The notes: generated from the letters alone by a model not told the origin. Shown: positions 44,449 to 53,627, counted from the stretch's first letter. The stretch is 64,000 nt of DNA from Tateyamaria sp. syn59 (GCF_007995245.1 NZ_VCBA01000013.1:1-64000); one strand, 5' to 3'. A program made the numbers and translations.

Positions 44449-44560
44449 GGTTTTCCACCGTTTACAAAATTTCTACCGCAGATCATCTTTGTGACGAAAC
44501 CACGAATTTCAGCCAGTCAGAACCTAGTCTGGCGCATTGCATTTCAAGGACTTGCCTACC

Positions 44561-45634
44561 ATGACACGTATTGCTGTTTTCTGCGACGGAACCTGGAATT
44601 CGCCCGATATTCCTGAACCGACAAGCGTACACAAACTCGCCCAGGCGCTTGTCAACGATCCGGCCAAAGGGCAGGTCGTCGCCTACTTCAAGGGGATCGG
44701 CACGGACAGGCGGTTTGACGGGCCGGTCATGAAAGCCTTGAACAAATACGCGGGTGGGGCGTTCGGCTGGGGGCTCGATGCAAAGGTCAAGCAGGCGTAC
44801 CAGTTTCTCGCACAAGCCTATCAAAACGGGGACGAGATCTATCTCTTCGGTTTCTCGCGCGGAGCCTACACCGCCCGGTCCGTCGCGGGGATGATCCGCA
44901 AATGCGGGATCGTTCAGGACACCAGCACCGACGGGATCAACAAAGCCTTTCAACTTTACCGAAAACGCGGTGCGCGAAACCATCCGGACGCCCCGCATAT
45001 TCGCGAGGCGCGACGTGAGATGTCGCCGAATTTTGGCACATCTGTCAGTGACTTGGCCTGGCGAAACGATACATCCCGCATGGTCGCCATCCCATATCTA
45101 GGAGTGTGGGACACGGTGGGTGCGCGGGGCATCCCGCCATCGCTTCTGGGGCCGGTCGCAAGCCTATGGAACAGGCAATACGCATTCCATGACATGGCGC
45201 TGTCGAGCCTTGTGCAATCTGCCCGTCATGCGCTGGCGCTGGACGAATTGCGTGTCATGTACAAACCCGCCAAATGGGACAATCTGGACGGGGACAAAGG
45301 GTTGAACAACGGCGATGTAGGGCCGCTGCGCCCGTATCAGCAGATGTGGTTTGTCGGAAATCACGGCATTGTAGGCGGGTCGGGCACGTCGCAAGGTTTG
45401 TCTGCGATCACTCTGGACTGGGTCGTGCAGGGGGCTGGCCGTTTGACGATTGAGCCAGAGAAAACCTTCCCGCCCACCTCGCCGGACCCGCTTGCGGACG
45501 CAGAGATGGACATCAGCCTGTCGTGGTTGCGGAAATGGCGGCAAGGGCCCGGGTCAGATTTGGAACTCCACCCGTCGGTCACAGAACGCAAAACGGGGCG
45601 GCCTGAATACCGCCCCGGGTCTTTGCGGTTCTAA
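44561..45634 (+). CDS. DUF2235 alpha/beta hydrolase (Tle1-like)
   Basis: A 357-aa protein of the DUF2235 family. It begins [14 protein letters not shown], has the nucleophile elbow [15 protein letters not shown] (near residues 95-109) and later [12 protein letters not shown] and [13 protein letters not shown], the expected Asp and His regions. Some relatives are phospholipase effectors of type VI secretion, but most alphaproteobacterial copies stand alone, as here. No VgrG or immunity gene is nearby, so an effector role is not supported. The gene's 3' end overlaps the serS stop by four bases and contains the serS terminator. Confidence 0.88.
   Translation: MTRIAVFCDGTWNSPDIPEPTSVHKLAQALVNDPAKGQVVAYFKGIGTDRRFDGPVMKALNKYAGGAFGWGLDAKVKQAYQFLAQAYQNGDEIYLFGFSRGAYTARSVAGMIRKCGIVQDTSTDGINKAFQLYRKRGARNHPDAPHIREARREMSPNFGTSVSDLAWRNDTSRMVAIPYLGVWDTVGARGIPPSLLGPVASLWNRQYAFHDMALSSLVQSARHALALDELRVMYKPAKWDNLDGDKGLNNGDVGPLRPYQQMWFVGNHGIVGGSGTSQGLSAITLDWVVQGAGRLTIEPEKTFPPTSPDPLADAEMDISLSWLRKWRQGPGSDLELHPSVTERKTGRPEYRPGSLRF
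45595..45616 (-). terminator. Terminator of serS embedded in the end of the DUF2235 gene
   Basis: On the minus strand GGGGCGG pairs with CCGCCCC around TATTCAGG, followed by GTTTTGCG. It lies 15 bases beyond the serS stop and within coding sequence of the convergent gene. Confidence 0.65.
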
Positions 45635-46923
45635 ACCAGCGCGCCGTCCGCGCCGAGTGTTGTCCTGCCCCCGAGGTAAGGTGCCAACGCCTTGGGCAGA
45701 GTGACAGACCCGTCGGCTTGCTGGCCATTTTCCAGCACCGCGATCAGGCAGCGGCCCACGGCGAGGCCCGAGCCATTAAGTGTGTGAACGAATTGCGGTT
45801 TTCCGCCGTCTGCGGGTTTGAACCGGGCGTTCATGCGGCGGGCCTGGAAGTCACCCGTGGTCGAGACTGAGCTGATCTCGCGGTAGGTGTTCTGACCCGG
45901 TAGCCATGCCTCGATATCATAGGTGCGGCGTGCGCCAAAGCCCATGTCACCCGTGCAGAGAACGACGGTTCTGTAAGGGATTTCAAGAACTTCCAGGAGG
46001 CCCTGGGCGCAGCCAAGCATCCGCTTCTGTTCGTCCTCGGAGGCGTCGGGGTGGGTGATCGACACCATCTCGACCTTTTCGAACTGGTGCTGACGCAGCA
46101 TACCTGCCGTGTCGCGTCCCGCGCTGCCCGCTTCGGAGCGGAAGCAGAGCGTGTGGGCCGTCATGCGGATGGGTAGGGCCGCCTCGTCGAGAACGTCGCC
46201 GGCGACGGTGTAGGTCAGGGGCACTTCGGAGGTGGGAACAAGCCACATACCGTCTTCGGTCCGGTAGCTGTCTTCGCCAAATTTTGGAAGTTTATCAGTC
46301 CCATACATGGCATCGTCGCGCACGAGCACGGGGCTGTTCACTTCCGTGAGCCCATTCTGATCGACATGGGTGTCGATCATGAATTGGGCGAGGGCGCGGT
46401 GGATGCGGGCAACGGCGCCCTTGAGCATGACAAAACGGCTGCCCGAGGTCTTGGCAGCGGTCTCAAAGTCCATGGAGGCGGCGACGCCTGCGATCTCGAA
46501 ATGCTCTTTTGCATCGAAATCAAAGGTTTGCGGGTCGCCCCACTTGTGGATTTCGACGTTGTCATCCTCGTCCGCGCCTTCCGGCACGTCCTCGGAGGGC
46601 AGGTTGGCGATGCGCGCGAGGGCGTCGGTCAGCTCGGCGTCGAGCGCCTTTGCCTCCTCCTGCATCTGCGCGATTTCCGCTTTCTTTTCAGCGACTAAGG
46701 CGCGGAGGCGTTGGAATTCATCCTCGTCCCCGCGGCCCTTGGCGGCGCCCACTTCCTTGCTGGCCTTGTTCTGGTCTGCCTGCGCGGTTTCGGCCGCGAG
46801 GATCTTGGCACGGCGCGCTTCGTCGAGGGCCAGAAGGGACGACGACATCGCAGCGTCCCCACGGCGCGCGAGGGCGGCGTCGAAAGCGGCGGGATTGGCG
46901 CGGATGGCGCGGATGTCGTGCAT
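45631..46923 (-). CDS. serS: Seryl-tRNA synthetase
   Basis: A 430-aa class II synthetase that charges tRNA-Ser. The N-terminal coiled-coil arm (about residues 30-105) is Ala/Glu/Lys-rich. Motif 2 is [22 protein letters not shown] (in pieces) and motif 3 [20 protein letters not shown]. It is full length, and the ATG at 46923 is the standard N-terminus ([11 protein letters not shown]). Its promoter must lie in the unusual G-rich region upstream. Confidence 0.96.
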   Translation of the reverse strand: MHDIRAIRANPAAFDAALARRGDAAMSSSLLALDEARRAKILAAETAQADQNKASKEVGAAKGRGDEDEFQRLRALVAEKKAEIAQMQEEAKALDAELTDALARIANLPSEDVPEGADEDDNVEIHKWGDPQTFDFDAKEHFEIAGVAASMDFETAAKTSGSRFVMLKGAVARIHRALAQFMIDTHVDQNGLTEVNSPVLVRDDAMYGTDKLPKFGEDSYRTEDGMWLVPTSEVPLTYTVAGDVLDEAALPIRMTAHTLCFRSEAGSAGRDTAGMLRQHQFEKVEMVSITHPDASEDEQKRMLGCAQGLLEVLEIPYRTVVLCTGDMGFGARRTYDIEAWLPGQNTYREISSVSTTGDFQARRMNARFKPADGGKPQFVHTLNGSGLAVGRCLIAVLENGQQADGSVTLPKALAPYLGGRTTLGADGALV

Positions 46924-47030
46924 TGGTCTAATCCTCGGGACAGATTTTACAGTGCCGCCCCTATGCCCGATCAGGGGGCAGGGGCCAAGAGGTTAAGGCA
47001 GCGTACGGTGGGGCTGTGGCAGGGTGTTGC

Positions 47031-47145
47031 GGGCAAACTGCGATGTTTGGGGGTGAAACTGCGTGTTTTGGCGGGGTGGAAATGTGGGGTTTTGAGAGGG
47101 GATTGGGGAAACTGCACATTTTGCAGGGGAAACTGCGTGTTTTGG
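47031..47145. repeat. Four helically phased 16-20-bp repeats
   Basis: The core AAACTGC occurs at 47035, 47056, 47109 and 47130, each preceded by G-rich sequence and followed by a T-rich word (two copies read GAAACTGCGTGTTTTGG). Spacings are 21, 53 and 21 bases, close to two, five and two helical turns. The pattern suggests protein binding on one face of DNA, but no known operator matches. Confidence 0.55.
47073..47108 (+). other. Potential G-quadruplex
   Basis: Four GGGG runs at 47073, 47086, 47098 and 47105 are separated by loops of 9, 8 and 3 bases. This meets the loose pattern for a quadruplex on the plus strand, which is the template strand for serS. Confidence 0.4.
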
Positions 47146-47238
47146 GCGGTGGTGGGGTGGTGAGGTTTGGTTAACTTTTGGGGGGCGTTAAGGTTTGGGG
47201 TGGGAGGTTAGGGATTGGGTAGGGTTTGGGGTGTGAGA

Positions 47239-48486
47239 CTAGTCAGCCGAGGTGTCCCAACCAACCGGTAGGCTGGACTGCCACATGCGCCAAGCGTCAT
47301 CGAATTCACCTTCGCGTAAGACATCACTACTCCAGTGCGGTGGCCGTTTAAGATAGTGCGGCAGCGTTACGGAACCGTCTGCAAAGGTCGCGTTGAGATG
47401 CCCTTGCTTTATGCCTACCTGAGAGAAGTCGATCTCGCGAAAGGCGCAGCCGAGAAATTGTGACTTGGTGAAGGTAGTGTGTCGGTCGAAAACGAGTTTT
47501 CGCAGCAGACACCCGACAAAAACGCTGCCGTGAAAGAGTGTCGATCGGCAGTCCGCTGCACGGATATGGCATTTTTCGAAACGACATCCGTGCAAGCTTG
47601 ATTGGCCAAACTGTGCGAGGTTTAAACGCGCGTTGCGGAAGGTTCCGTCAAGTAGCCTTTCTCGTGAGAAGTTCACTCGTCTTAGATCAACAAAGAGGTC
47701 GCTTCCAAAGAAACCAGTTGAGGGAAACATTGCGCAAACGCAAGCGGCTGATTTGAGCGCCGCTCTGATGTCGCCGCTCACGCTGGGTTTCTTGGTTGAT
47801 TGCGTTGTTCTCTTGCTGGAGCCTGTTGCATGTTCTTGGATGTAGTAGGCCAGCAGTTGTAAGATCTGAACTTTTATGGACATCGAGTGTGCCTCGGATG
47901 CGATACGTTCAAGTGACATGATCGCCGCTATTCTGACAGCAGTGTTTGGTCTTGTACCGTTTGGATCCGAGATTGTTTCGCCAAGCGCTTTGGTCGCCGT
48001 GTTCAATTTTTCAACTAGTAGCCCGTCTTCTGTCGCTTCTGTTTGACGCGAGGCTAGTCTGAGCCGGATCAGCGTGACCGGCAGAGCGATGGCAGCGCCC
48101 AATACTGTCGTGAGCGCGGTGAGCTGCACCAGTTTGAAACGAAATTCCCAGATGGCAGCGATCTTCTGGCTCTGCGTTGCCGGGCTGTCGGTGGGCGCTG
48201 TTCGCTGAGGGACATGATCAGTGGCAACATCCAGTATTAATCCGAAGAGCCCCACCACCAATACAAGGGTAAGACCGGTCCAAAGGACGATGCAAGTGAG
48301 GAAAACGATGGGGTGCAGGCCCTCCGCGCCGAAACGGGATTGTAGGCCGACCGGGCCAGTTGTGTCGTTGGCTTTAGGTAGGCTGATGTAAACCAAGCCT
48401 GAAGCTGCAATCACGCCTGCCAGGGTTATCAAGCCCCAAAAGAATGTCGCGGGAAGGGTTATCAGGATAGTAATTGTATTCTCCAT
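47239..48486 (-). CDS. Pentapeptide-repeat membrane protein
   Basis: A 415-aa protein. Three hydrophobic segments occur in the first 160 residues (for example FFWGLITLAGVIAASGLVYI and IVLWTGLTLVLVVGLFGLIL). A soluble helical region (about 165-270) with SLERIASEAHSM follows, then degenerate pentapeptide repeats (VDLRRVNFSRERLLDGTFRNARL and later LFHGSVFVGCLL, in pieces). The C-terminus VTLPHYLKRPPHWSSD is a common tail in such proteins of this group. I chose ATG 48486 (MENTITIL). Codon use is less GC-rich than its neighbours, suggesting an insertion between serS and yajC. Function is unknown. Confidence 0.8.
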   Translation of the reverse strand: MENTITILITLPATFFWGLITLAGVIAASGLVYISLPKANDTTGPVGLQSRFGAEGLHPIVFLTCIVLWTGLTLVLVVGLFGLILDVATDHVPQRTAPTDSPATQSQKIAAIWEFRFKLVQLTALTTVLGAAIALPVTLIRLRLASRQTEATEDGLLVEKLNTATKALGETISDPNGTRPNTAVRIAAIMSLERIASEAHSMSIKVQILQLLAYYIQEHATGSSKRTTQSTKKPSVSGDIRAALKSAACVCAMFPSTGFFGSDLFVDLRRVNFSRERLLDGTFRNARLNLAQFGQSSLHGCRFEKCHIRAADCRSTLFHGSVFVGCLLRKLVFDRHTTFTKSQFLGCAFREIDFSQVGIKQGHLNATFADGSVTLPHYLKRPPHWSSDVLREGEFDDAWRMWQSSLPVGWDTSAD

Positions 48487-48668
48487 CCCACCATTCTGAC
48501 GCGAATGTGCGTCGGGCAAAAGGTCTTTGATCCGGCCCGTGTGATCTGTGACCTATCAATCCCCCGTTTTGTGCCCCCTTTGTGCCTTGCGCTAACACCT
48601 CCCCGCCCATAGGTTCTGCCAAACTCTGAAGCGGGCCAGTTGCCGCCCCAAGACCAAGGACAATTCCC

Positions 48669-48947
48669 ATGGAAGCCATCGGCCAGTTCATTCCCCTGAT
48701 CCTGATCTTTGCGATCATGTATTTCCTGCTGATCCGGCCTCAGCAAAAGAAGGTCAAGGAGCATGCCGCCATGGTTGAAGCCCTGCGCCGGGGTGATCAG
48801 GTGGTGACCCAAGGGGGGCTGATCGGCAAGGTGTCGAAGGTCAAGGAAGACAATGAGGTCGAGGTGGAAGTGGCCGAGGGCGTGAAAGTCCGCGTCGTGA
48901 AGTCCACCATCGCGCAGGTGCTCAATAAAACCGAGCCTGCGAAGTAA
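48669..48947 (+). CDS. yajC: Preprotein translocase subunit YajC
   Basis: A 92-aa single-TM protein. The TM covers FIPLILIFAIMYFLLIRPQQ near residues 8-27, followed by KKVKEHAAMVEALRRGDQVVT and a basic/acidic tail typical of YajC. It associates with SecDF and SecYEG. Its stop overlaps the secD start by one base, TAATG. Confidence 0.94.
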   Translation: MEAIGQFIPLILIFAIMYFLLIRPQQKKVKEHAAMVEALRRGDQVVTQGGLIGKVSKVKEDNEVEVEVAEGVKVRVVKSTIAQVLNKTEPAK

Positions 48948-50611
48948 TGCTTCAGATCGATGCGTGGAAACGGGTACTGATTTGGTCCTTATGTGCGCTG
49001 GGCCTGATCCTTGCCCTGCCCAACGGGTTCTATACCCGCGTTGAGCAGCACAATGATGCGGCCCAGGCCATAGAGCTGGGTGCTGATACGCCTGAGAACC
49101 AGGCGCTGTTTGCACAGTGGCCGGATTTCATGCCCTCTGCATTGGTGAACCTTGGCTTGGACCTGCGCGGGGGTGCGCATCTGCTGGCCGAGGTGCAGGT
49201 CGAGGATGTCTATGCCAGCCGGATCGAGGCGATGTGGCCCGAGGTGCGTGATACCTTGCGCGCGGAGCGTGCGACCATTGGCACCATTCGGTTGCAGCCT
49301 TCGGATGCGGATGTGCTGCGTATCCGGATTGGCGAGCCTGCGGGGATGCAGCGGGCTTTGCAGTTGGTGCGGACGTTGCAGCAACCCGTGCAGACGCTGA
49401 CCGGTGTGGGCGCGAATGACATTGTTGTCAGTGCCGATGGGCCGGATGTTGTCGTTGTTCAGTTGAGTGACGAAGAGAAGTTGGCCTCGGACGAGCGGAC
49501 GGTGCAGCAGTCGCTTGAGATCGTGCGACGTCGGATTGACGAGGTGGGCACGCGGGAGCCGACCATTCAGCGGCAGGGCGCGCAGCGGATTCTCATTCAG
49601 GTGCCGGGCATTGGGTCGGCGGCCGAGTTGAAGGAGATCATTGGGACGACGGCGCAGTTGACCTTTAATCCGGTTGTGAACCGGACGTCGGACGAGAACG
49701 CCTCGGCCGGTGTGGGCAACAAGCTGGTCCCATCACTGGATGAACCGGGCCTGTTTTATGTCATCGAGAGCGCGCCGGTGGTGACGGGCGAGGACCTTGT
49801 CGATGCGCAGCCGAGCTTTGACCAGAATGGCAATCCGGCTGTGTCGTTCCGGTTCAATACGACGGGCGCACGGCGGTTTGGGGATTATACGGCTGAGAAC
49901 ATTGGCTCGCCCTTTGCCATTGTGCTGGATGATGAGGTGGTGTCTGCACCCGTGATCCAGAGCCATATTCCGGGCGGGTCGGGGATTATTACCGGTCGTT
50001 TCTCAGTCGAGGAATCCACGAACCTCGCGGTGCTGTTGCGGGCGGGGGCGTTGCCTGCGGAGCTGACATTCCTTGAGGAACGGACCATCGGGCCGGAACT
50101 GGGGCAGGACAGCATTGATGCGGGCAAGGTGGCGACCATGGTCGCCTTTGCCGCGGTGCTGGTGTTCATGGGGCTGAGTTACGGTCTGTTCGGGATCTTT
50201 GCCAACATTGCGCTGATCATCAATATCGGGCTGATCTTTGGTTTGCTCAGCATGATCGGGGCGACGCTGACCTTGCCGGGGATTGCGGGGATTGTGCTGA
50301 CGGTTGGTATGGCGGTGGACGCCAATGTGCTGGTGTTTGAGCGCATCCGCGAGGAGCTGAAGTCGTCGCGGGGGCCTGCGCGGGCCATTGAGCTTGGCTA
50401 TGAAAAGGCGTTGTCGGCTATTCTGGATGCCAACATCACGACCTTCATTACCGCTGTGATCCTGTTTGCCATGGGGTCGGGCCCCGTACGCGGGTTTGCG
50501 ATCACGCTGGGTCTGGGCATTTTGACGTCCGTGTTTACCGCGATCTTCGTGACGCGGCTGATGGTGGTGATGTGGTTCGAACGCCGCCGCCCCAAGACAA
50601 TCGAGGTGTAA
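48947..50611 (+). CDS. secD: Protein translocase subunit SecD
   Basis: A 554-aa inner-membrane protein using proton motive force to assist export. It has one N-terminal TM, the D1 motif LGLDLRGGAHLLAEV (near residue 66), a large periplasmic P1 domain, and five further TM segments from about residue 390, with GMAVDANVLVFERIREE. It is full length and followed after one base by secF. Confidence 0.95.
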   Translation: MLQIDAWKRVLIWSLCALGLILALPNGFYTRVEQHNDAAQAIELGADTPENQALFAQWPDFMPSALVNLGLDLRGGAHLLAEVQVEDVYASRIEAMWPEVRDTLRAERATIGTIRLQPSDADVLRIRIGEPAGMQRALQLVRTLQQPVQTLTGVGANDIVVSADGPDVVVVQLSDEEKLASDERTVQQSLEIVRRRIDEVGTREPTIQRQGAQRILIQVPGIGSAAELKEIIGTTAQLTFNPVVNRTSDENASAGVGNKLVPSLDEPGLFYVIESAPVVTGEDLVDAQPSFDQNGNPAVSFRFNTTGARRFGDYTAENIGSPFAIVLDDEVVSAPVIQSHIPGGSGIITGRFSVEESTNLAVLLRAGALPAELTFLEERTIGPELGQDSIDAGKVATMVAFAAVLVFMGLSYGLFGIFANIALIINIGLIFGLLSMIGATLTLPGIAGIVLTVGMAVDANVLVFERIREELKSSRGPARAIELGYEKALSAILDANITTFITAVILFAMGSGPVRGFAITLGLGILTSVFTAIFVTRLMVVMWFERRRPKTIEV

Positions 50612-50612
50612 G

Positions 50613-51581
50613 ATGCGACTGAAGCTGGTCAAACAGGGCACCAATTTCGATTTCTTCAGCCGGTGGAAGATCTGGTTGGGCATTTCCGGTCTGCTGATCG
50701 TGCTGGCGGCGGTGTCGTTCCTGTTGCAGGGGCTGAACTATGGCATCGACTTCCGGGGCGGGACGACCGTGCGGACGGAAAGCACGCAGCCGGTGGATAT
50801 TGGTCTCTACCGTGATGCGCTGACGCCGCTGGAGTTGGGCGATATCTCGATCACCGAGGTCTTCGATCCGACCTTTGACGCAGATCAGAACGTCGCGATG
50901 ATCCGCATTCAGGCCCAGGAAGGGCAGGAGGCGGTGACGCCCGAGACCATCCGCGCGGTGCAGGCGGCGATGAGTGCCGCCGTGCCGGATATTCAGTTCG
51001 TATCGGTGGAGTCGGTGGGTCCGAAAGTTTCGGGCGAGTTGATCATGACGGCCGCGATTGCGGTGCTTTTGGCCATCGGGGCGGTGCTGATCTACATCTG
51101 GCTCCGCTTTGAGTGGCAGTTTGCGTTGGGGGCCGTTGCGGCCCTTGTCCATGACGTGATCCTGACCATCGGGGTGTTTTCCGAGCTGCAGATCAAGTTT
51201 GATCTGGCCATCATCGCGGCCCTTCTGACCATTGTGGGCTATTCGCTGAACGACACGGTTGTGGTGTTCGACCGGGTGCGGGAGAACTTGCGGAAGTACA
51301 AGAAGAAGCCGCTGAACGAGGTGCTGAACATCTCGATCAACGAGACGTTGAGCCGGACGGTCATGACCTCGGTGACGACGCTGCTGGCGCTGATTTCGCT
51401 TTATGTGCTGGGCGGCGACGTGATCCGTGGCTTCGTCTTTGCGATGATCTGGGGCGTGATCGTGGGGACGTATTCTTCGGTCTTTGTCGCCTCGACCATC
51501 CTGTTGTGGCTGGGCGTGAAGCGTGACTGGTCGAAACCGGATGCGAATGCGGGCAACCAGTTTGCCAATGTGGATGCCTGA
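50613..51581 (+). CDS. secF: Protein translocase subunit SecF
   Basis: A 322-aa inner-membrane protein with six TM segments. The signature LNYGIDFRGGTTVRTES lies near residue 44, and GYSLNDTVVVFDRVRENLRKY in the second half (in pieces). It functions in complex with SecD and YajC, which precede it directly. A hairpin and two TauE/SafE genes follow. Confidence 0.95.
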   Translation: MRLKLVKQGTNFDFFSRWKIWLGISGLLIVLAAVSFLLQGLNYGIDFRGGTTVRTESTQPVDIGLYRDALTPLELGDISITEVFDPTFDADQNVAMIRIQAQEGQEAVTPETIRAVQAAMSAAVPDIQFVSVESVGPKVSGELIMTAAIAVLLAIGAVLIYIWLRFEWQFALGAVAALVHDVILTIGVFSELQIKFDLAIIAALLTIVGYSLNDTVVVFDRVRENLRKYKKKPLNEVLNISINETLSRTVMTSVTTLLALISLYVLGGDVIRGFVFAMIWGVIVGTYSSVFVASTILLWLGVKRDWSKPDANAGNQFANVDA

Positions 51582-51616
51582 CGCGCTGGCCTAGCGCTGG
51601 CGCTGAACTGGCCCTT

Positions 51617-51641
51617 GCTTGCAGGCCGTGAGCCTGCAAGC
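51617..51641 (+). promoter_or_regulatory. Hairpin after secF
   Basis: GCTTGCAGGC (51617-51626) pairs perfectly with GCCTGCAAGC (51632-51641) around CGTGA. It lacks a T-run, so it may be a stabilising or attenuating structure, or a rho-dependent 3' end, just ten bases before the next start codon. Confidence 0.5.
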
Positions 51642-51651
51642 TGGGCGCATC

Positions 51652-52407
51652 ATGACAGCAATGATTGCGGATACGCTGGCGTTGCCGGGCTTTGTCTGGG
51701 TGCTGCTCGTCACGGTGGTGGCGGGTGTCGTCTATGGCTTTGCGGGCTTTGGGGCGGCGCTGGTCTATATGCCGGTGGCGACAGTGTTCTTGCCGGTGGA
51801 GACGGCGATTGCAGCTTTTGGCGTGACGGCGTTGGCGTCGCTAGTGTCTGTTGTGCCGAGGGCATGGAAGCAGGCGGACCGGCCGAATGTGGTGTTGATG
51901 ATTGTCTTGGCTACCCTTGCGCTGCCGCTTGGGATCGCGATCTTGCGGGTGAATGATGTGACGACCATGCGTTGGGCGGTGCTGGGCGTCACGACGCTGA
52001 CCCTGATCGCGTTGGTGCTGGGCTGGCGGTATCAGGCTGCCCCGACCCGGGCGGCGCGCATGTCTGTCGCCGCGGCGACTGGGGTCGTGGGTGGCGCGAC
52101 GGGCCTAGTGGGGCCGATCATGGTTCTGTTCCAGTTGAGCGGGCAGGAAGGTGTGGCGCGGGCGCGGGCCAATACTCTGGTGTTTCTGACCATCACCGGG
52201 CTTTTGACGGTGCCGTTGATGGCGATGCAGGGGCTCCTGACCGTTGAGGCTGTGGTGCTGGGGTTGATCTTGATCGTGCCCTATGGTGTCGCCTCGCGCA
52301 TCGGGCAGGCACTGTTCGATCCGGCGCGGCAAGTGCTGTATCGGCGGGTGGCTTATGTGATCATCGCGGTGGCGATTGTCATGGGGCTGCCGGTGTTCGG
52401 GGAATGA
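51652..52407 (+). CDS. TauE/SafE family membrane protein, tandem copy 1
   Basis: A 251-aa protein with about eight hydrophobic segments. GFAGFGAALVYMPVATVF at the N-terminal repeat and GGATGLVGPIMVLF at the second repeat mark the family. It is likely an exporter of a small anion such as sulfite. Start 51652 (MTAMIAD) lies just after the hairpin, which could limit its translation. The stop overlaps the next start by four bases. Confidence 0.85.
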   Translation: MTAMIADTLALPGFVWVLLVTVVAGVVYGFAGFGAALVYMPVATVFLPVETAIAAFGVTALASLVSVVPRAWKQADRPNVVLMIVLATLALPLGIAILRVNDVTTMRWAVLGVTTLTLIALVLGWRYQAAPTRAARMSVAAATGVVGGATGLVGPIMVLFQLSGQEGVARARANTLVFLTITGLLTVPLMAMQGLLTVEAVVLGLILIVPYGVASRIGQALFDPARQVLYRRVAYVIIAVAIVMGLPVFGE

Positions 52408-53174
52408 GCGCGGCAGTCGTTGAGGCGCTGGCGTTGCCGGGGATCTGGTGGCTCGTCACTGCGATCCTCGCGGCCGGGCTGGTGCGTGGTTTTGCGGGGT
52501 TCGGGTCGGGCATGATCATCATGGCGGCGGCAAGCTCGGTTCTGTCGCCCTTTGCTGCGCTTGCCTTTCTGACCGTGGTGGAGCTGTGGGGGCCGCTTCC
52601 GAACCTGCGTCCGGCCTTGCGTAATGGGAATTTGCGGGAGACCGGTTGGCTGTTGCTGGGCGTCGCGATTGGTTTGCCTGTGGGGCTATGGACGTTGTCC
52701 TTTGTCAATCCAGTGGCCTTTGGCTGGGGGGTGTCGATTGCCATCCTGATCTTGCTAGGCGCGCTCATGTCCGGCTGGCGCTACCGGGGGCCTATGGGGC
52801 CGCGCACCACCGTGGGCGTGGGCACGTTTGGCGGCTTTCTTGGTGGTTTGGCGGGTATTCCCGGGCCGCCGGTCATTCTGCTGTATATGGCGTCGGCCAA
52901 GGCCATTGCGGTGATCCGTGCGAATTTCCTGCTGTATCTGTTAGGTGTCGATATGATGAAGCTGGGGATCTTCCTGGTCTTCGGTCTGCTGGATGCGCAA
53001 GCGGTCATCATTGGGCTGGTGATGGTGCCGCTTTACATGGTTGCGAATGTGGTGGGGGCGTGGTTGTTCGACCCGCAGGCGGAGCGACTTTTTCGCATAG
53101 TGGCCTATATCGTCATTGCGGCATCCGCTATTCTGGGCCTGCCGATTTGGGAGATGGGTCATGCGCCTGAATGA
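52404..53174 (+). CDS. TauE/SafE family membrane protein, tandem copy 2
   Basis: A 256-aa protein, about eight hydrophobic segments, family repeats RGFAGFGSGMIIMAAASSVL and GGFLGGLAGIPGPPVILLYM. It is probably a heteromeric partner or duplicate of the previous protein, to which it is translationally coupled. Its 3' end overlaps the Mth938-like gene by 14 bases. The substrate is unknown. Confidence 0.85.
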   Translation: MSAAVVEALALPGIWWLVTAILAAGLVRGFAGFGSGMIIMAAASSVLSPFAALAFLTVVELWGPLPNLRPALRNGNLRETGWLLLGVAIGLPVGLWTLSFVNPVAFGWGVSIAILILLGALMSGWRYRGPMGPRTTVGVGTFGGFLGGLAGIPGPPVILLYMASAKAIAVIRANFLLYLLGVDMMKLGIFLVFGLLDAQAVIIGLVMVPLYMVANVVGAWLFDPQAERLFRIVAYIVIAASAILGLPIWEMGHAPE

Positions 53175-53514
53175 GATCACTTACACCGATGCGCAGCCGG
53201 TCGAGGGCTATGGGCCGGGGTTTTTCCGCATTGGCGGAGAGGTGGTTGAAGGTGGTTTGCTGACCGGTCCTGCGGGTACGGGCGGTTGGGGTGGTTATGA
53301 AGACCGTGCGCCCCTTTTGGCGCTGGCAGGACAGGTGGATGTGCTGTTTATGGGCACGGGCGCTGATGTCGCACATATCCCTGCCGATCTGCGGTCTGTG
53401 CTGGAAGAGGCTGGCTTGGGTGTTGAGGTGATGTCGTCGCCGTCTGCTGCGCGGACCTACAATGTGCTTTTGAGCGAAGGGCGGCGCATTGCGTTGGCGG
53501 TGCTGCCTGTTTGA
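53161..53514 (+). CDS. Mth938-like domain-containing protein
   Basis: A 117-aa protein of the Mth938/NDUFAF3-like fold. It begins MRLNEITYTDAQPVEGYG and has VDVLFMGTGADVAHIPADLR and the conserved MSSPSAARTYNVLLSEGRRI (in pieces). Relatives assist complex I assembly in mitochondria; bacterial copies commonly sit beside secDF, as here. The ATG at 53161 overlaps the end of the upstream gene in another frame. Confidence 0.9.
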   Translation: MRLNEITYTDAQPVEGYGPGFFRIGGEVVEGGLLTGPAGTGGWGGYEDRAPLLALAGQVDVLFMGTGADVAHIPADLRSVLEEAGLGVEVMSSPSAARTYNVLLSEGRRIALAVLPV

Positions 53515-53519
53515 GAGGG

Positions 53520-53585
53520 TGGAGGGGGCCAGCCCCCCGCGCGTTGCGCGTCCCCCGCGGTTTATTTGGCGAAATGAAGTTGGAT
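53520..53585. repeat. REP-like GC-rich intergenic element
   Basis: GGGGGC/GCCCCC and CGCGC/GCGCG small hairpins are followed by CCCCCGCGGTTTATTTGGCG and AAATGAAG. This composition, C-rich hairpins then an AT-rich word, recurs in intergenic DNA of Rhodobacteraceae as I recall. It may terminate the secDF-TauE transcript. Confidence 0.4.
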
Positions 53586-53627
53586 CGGGGGCTTTTGGCA
53601 GGCCGCTCAATCGGTTAGCCATGTTCC

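Larger units (their letters stand above)
46924..47238. promoter_or_regulatory. G-rich serS upstream region with repeats
   Basis: No credible gene is present. The plus strand is strongly G-rich from about 47041, with short runs of G separated by T-rich words. It holds a four-copy repeat and a potential G-quadruplex described separately. It lies between the serS start and the 3' end of the pentapeptide gene, so it includes the serS promoter and the end of the neighbouring transcript. Confidence 0.5.

Noticed and set aside
44561-45634. Type VI secretion lipase effector
   Set aside because: DUF2235 is present, but there is no VgrG, PAAR, chaperone or immunity gene nearby.
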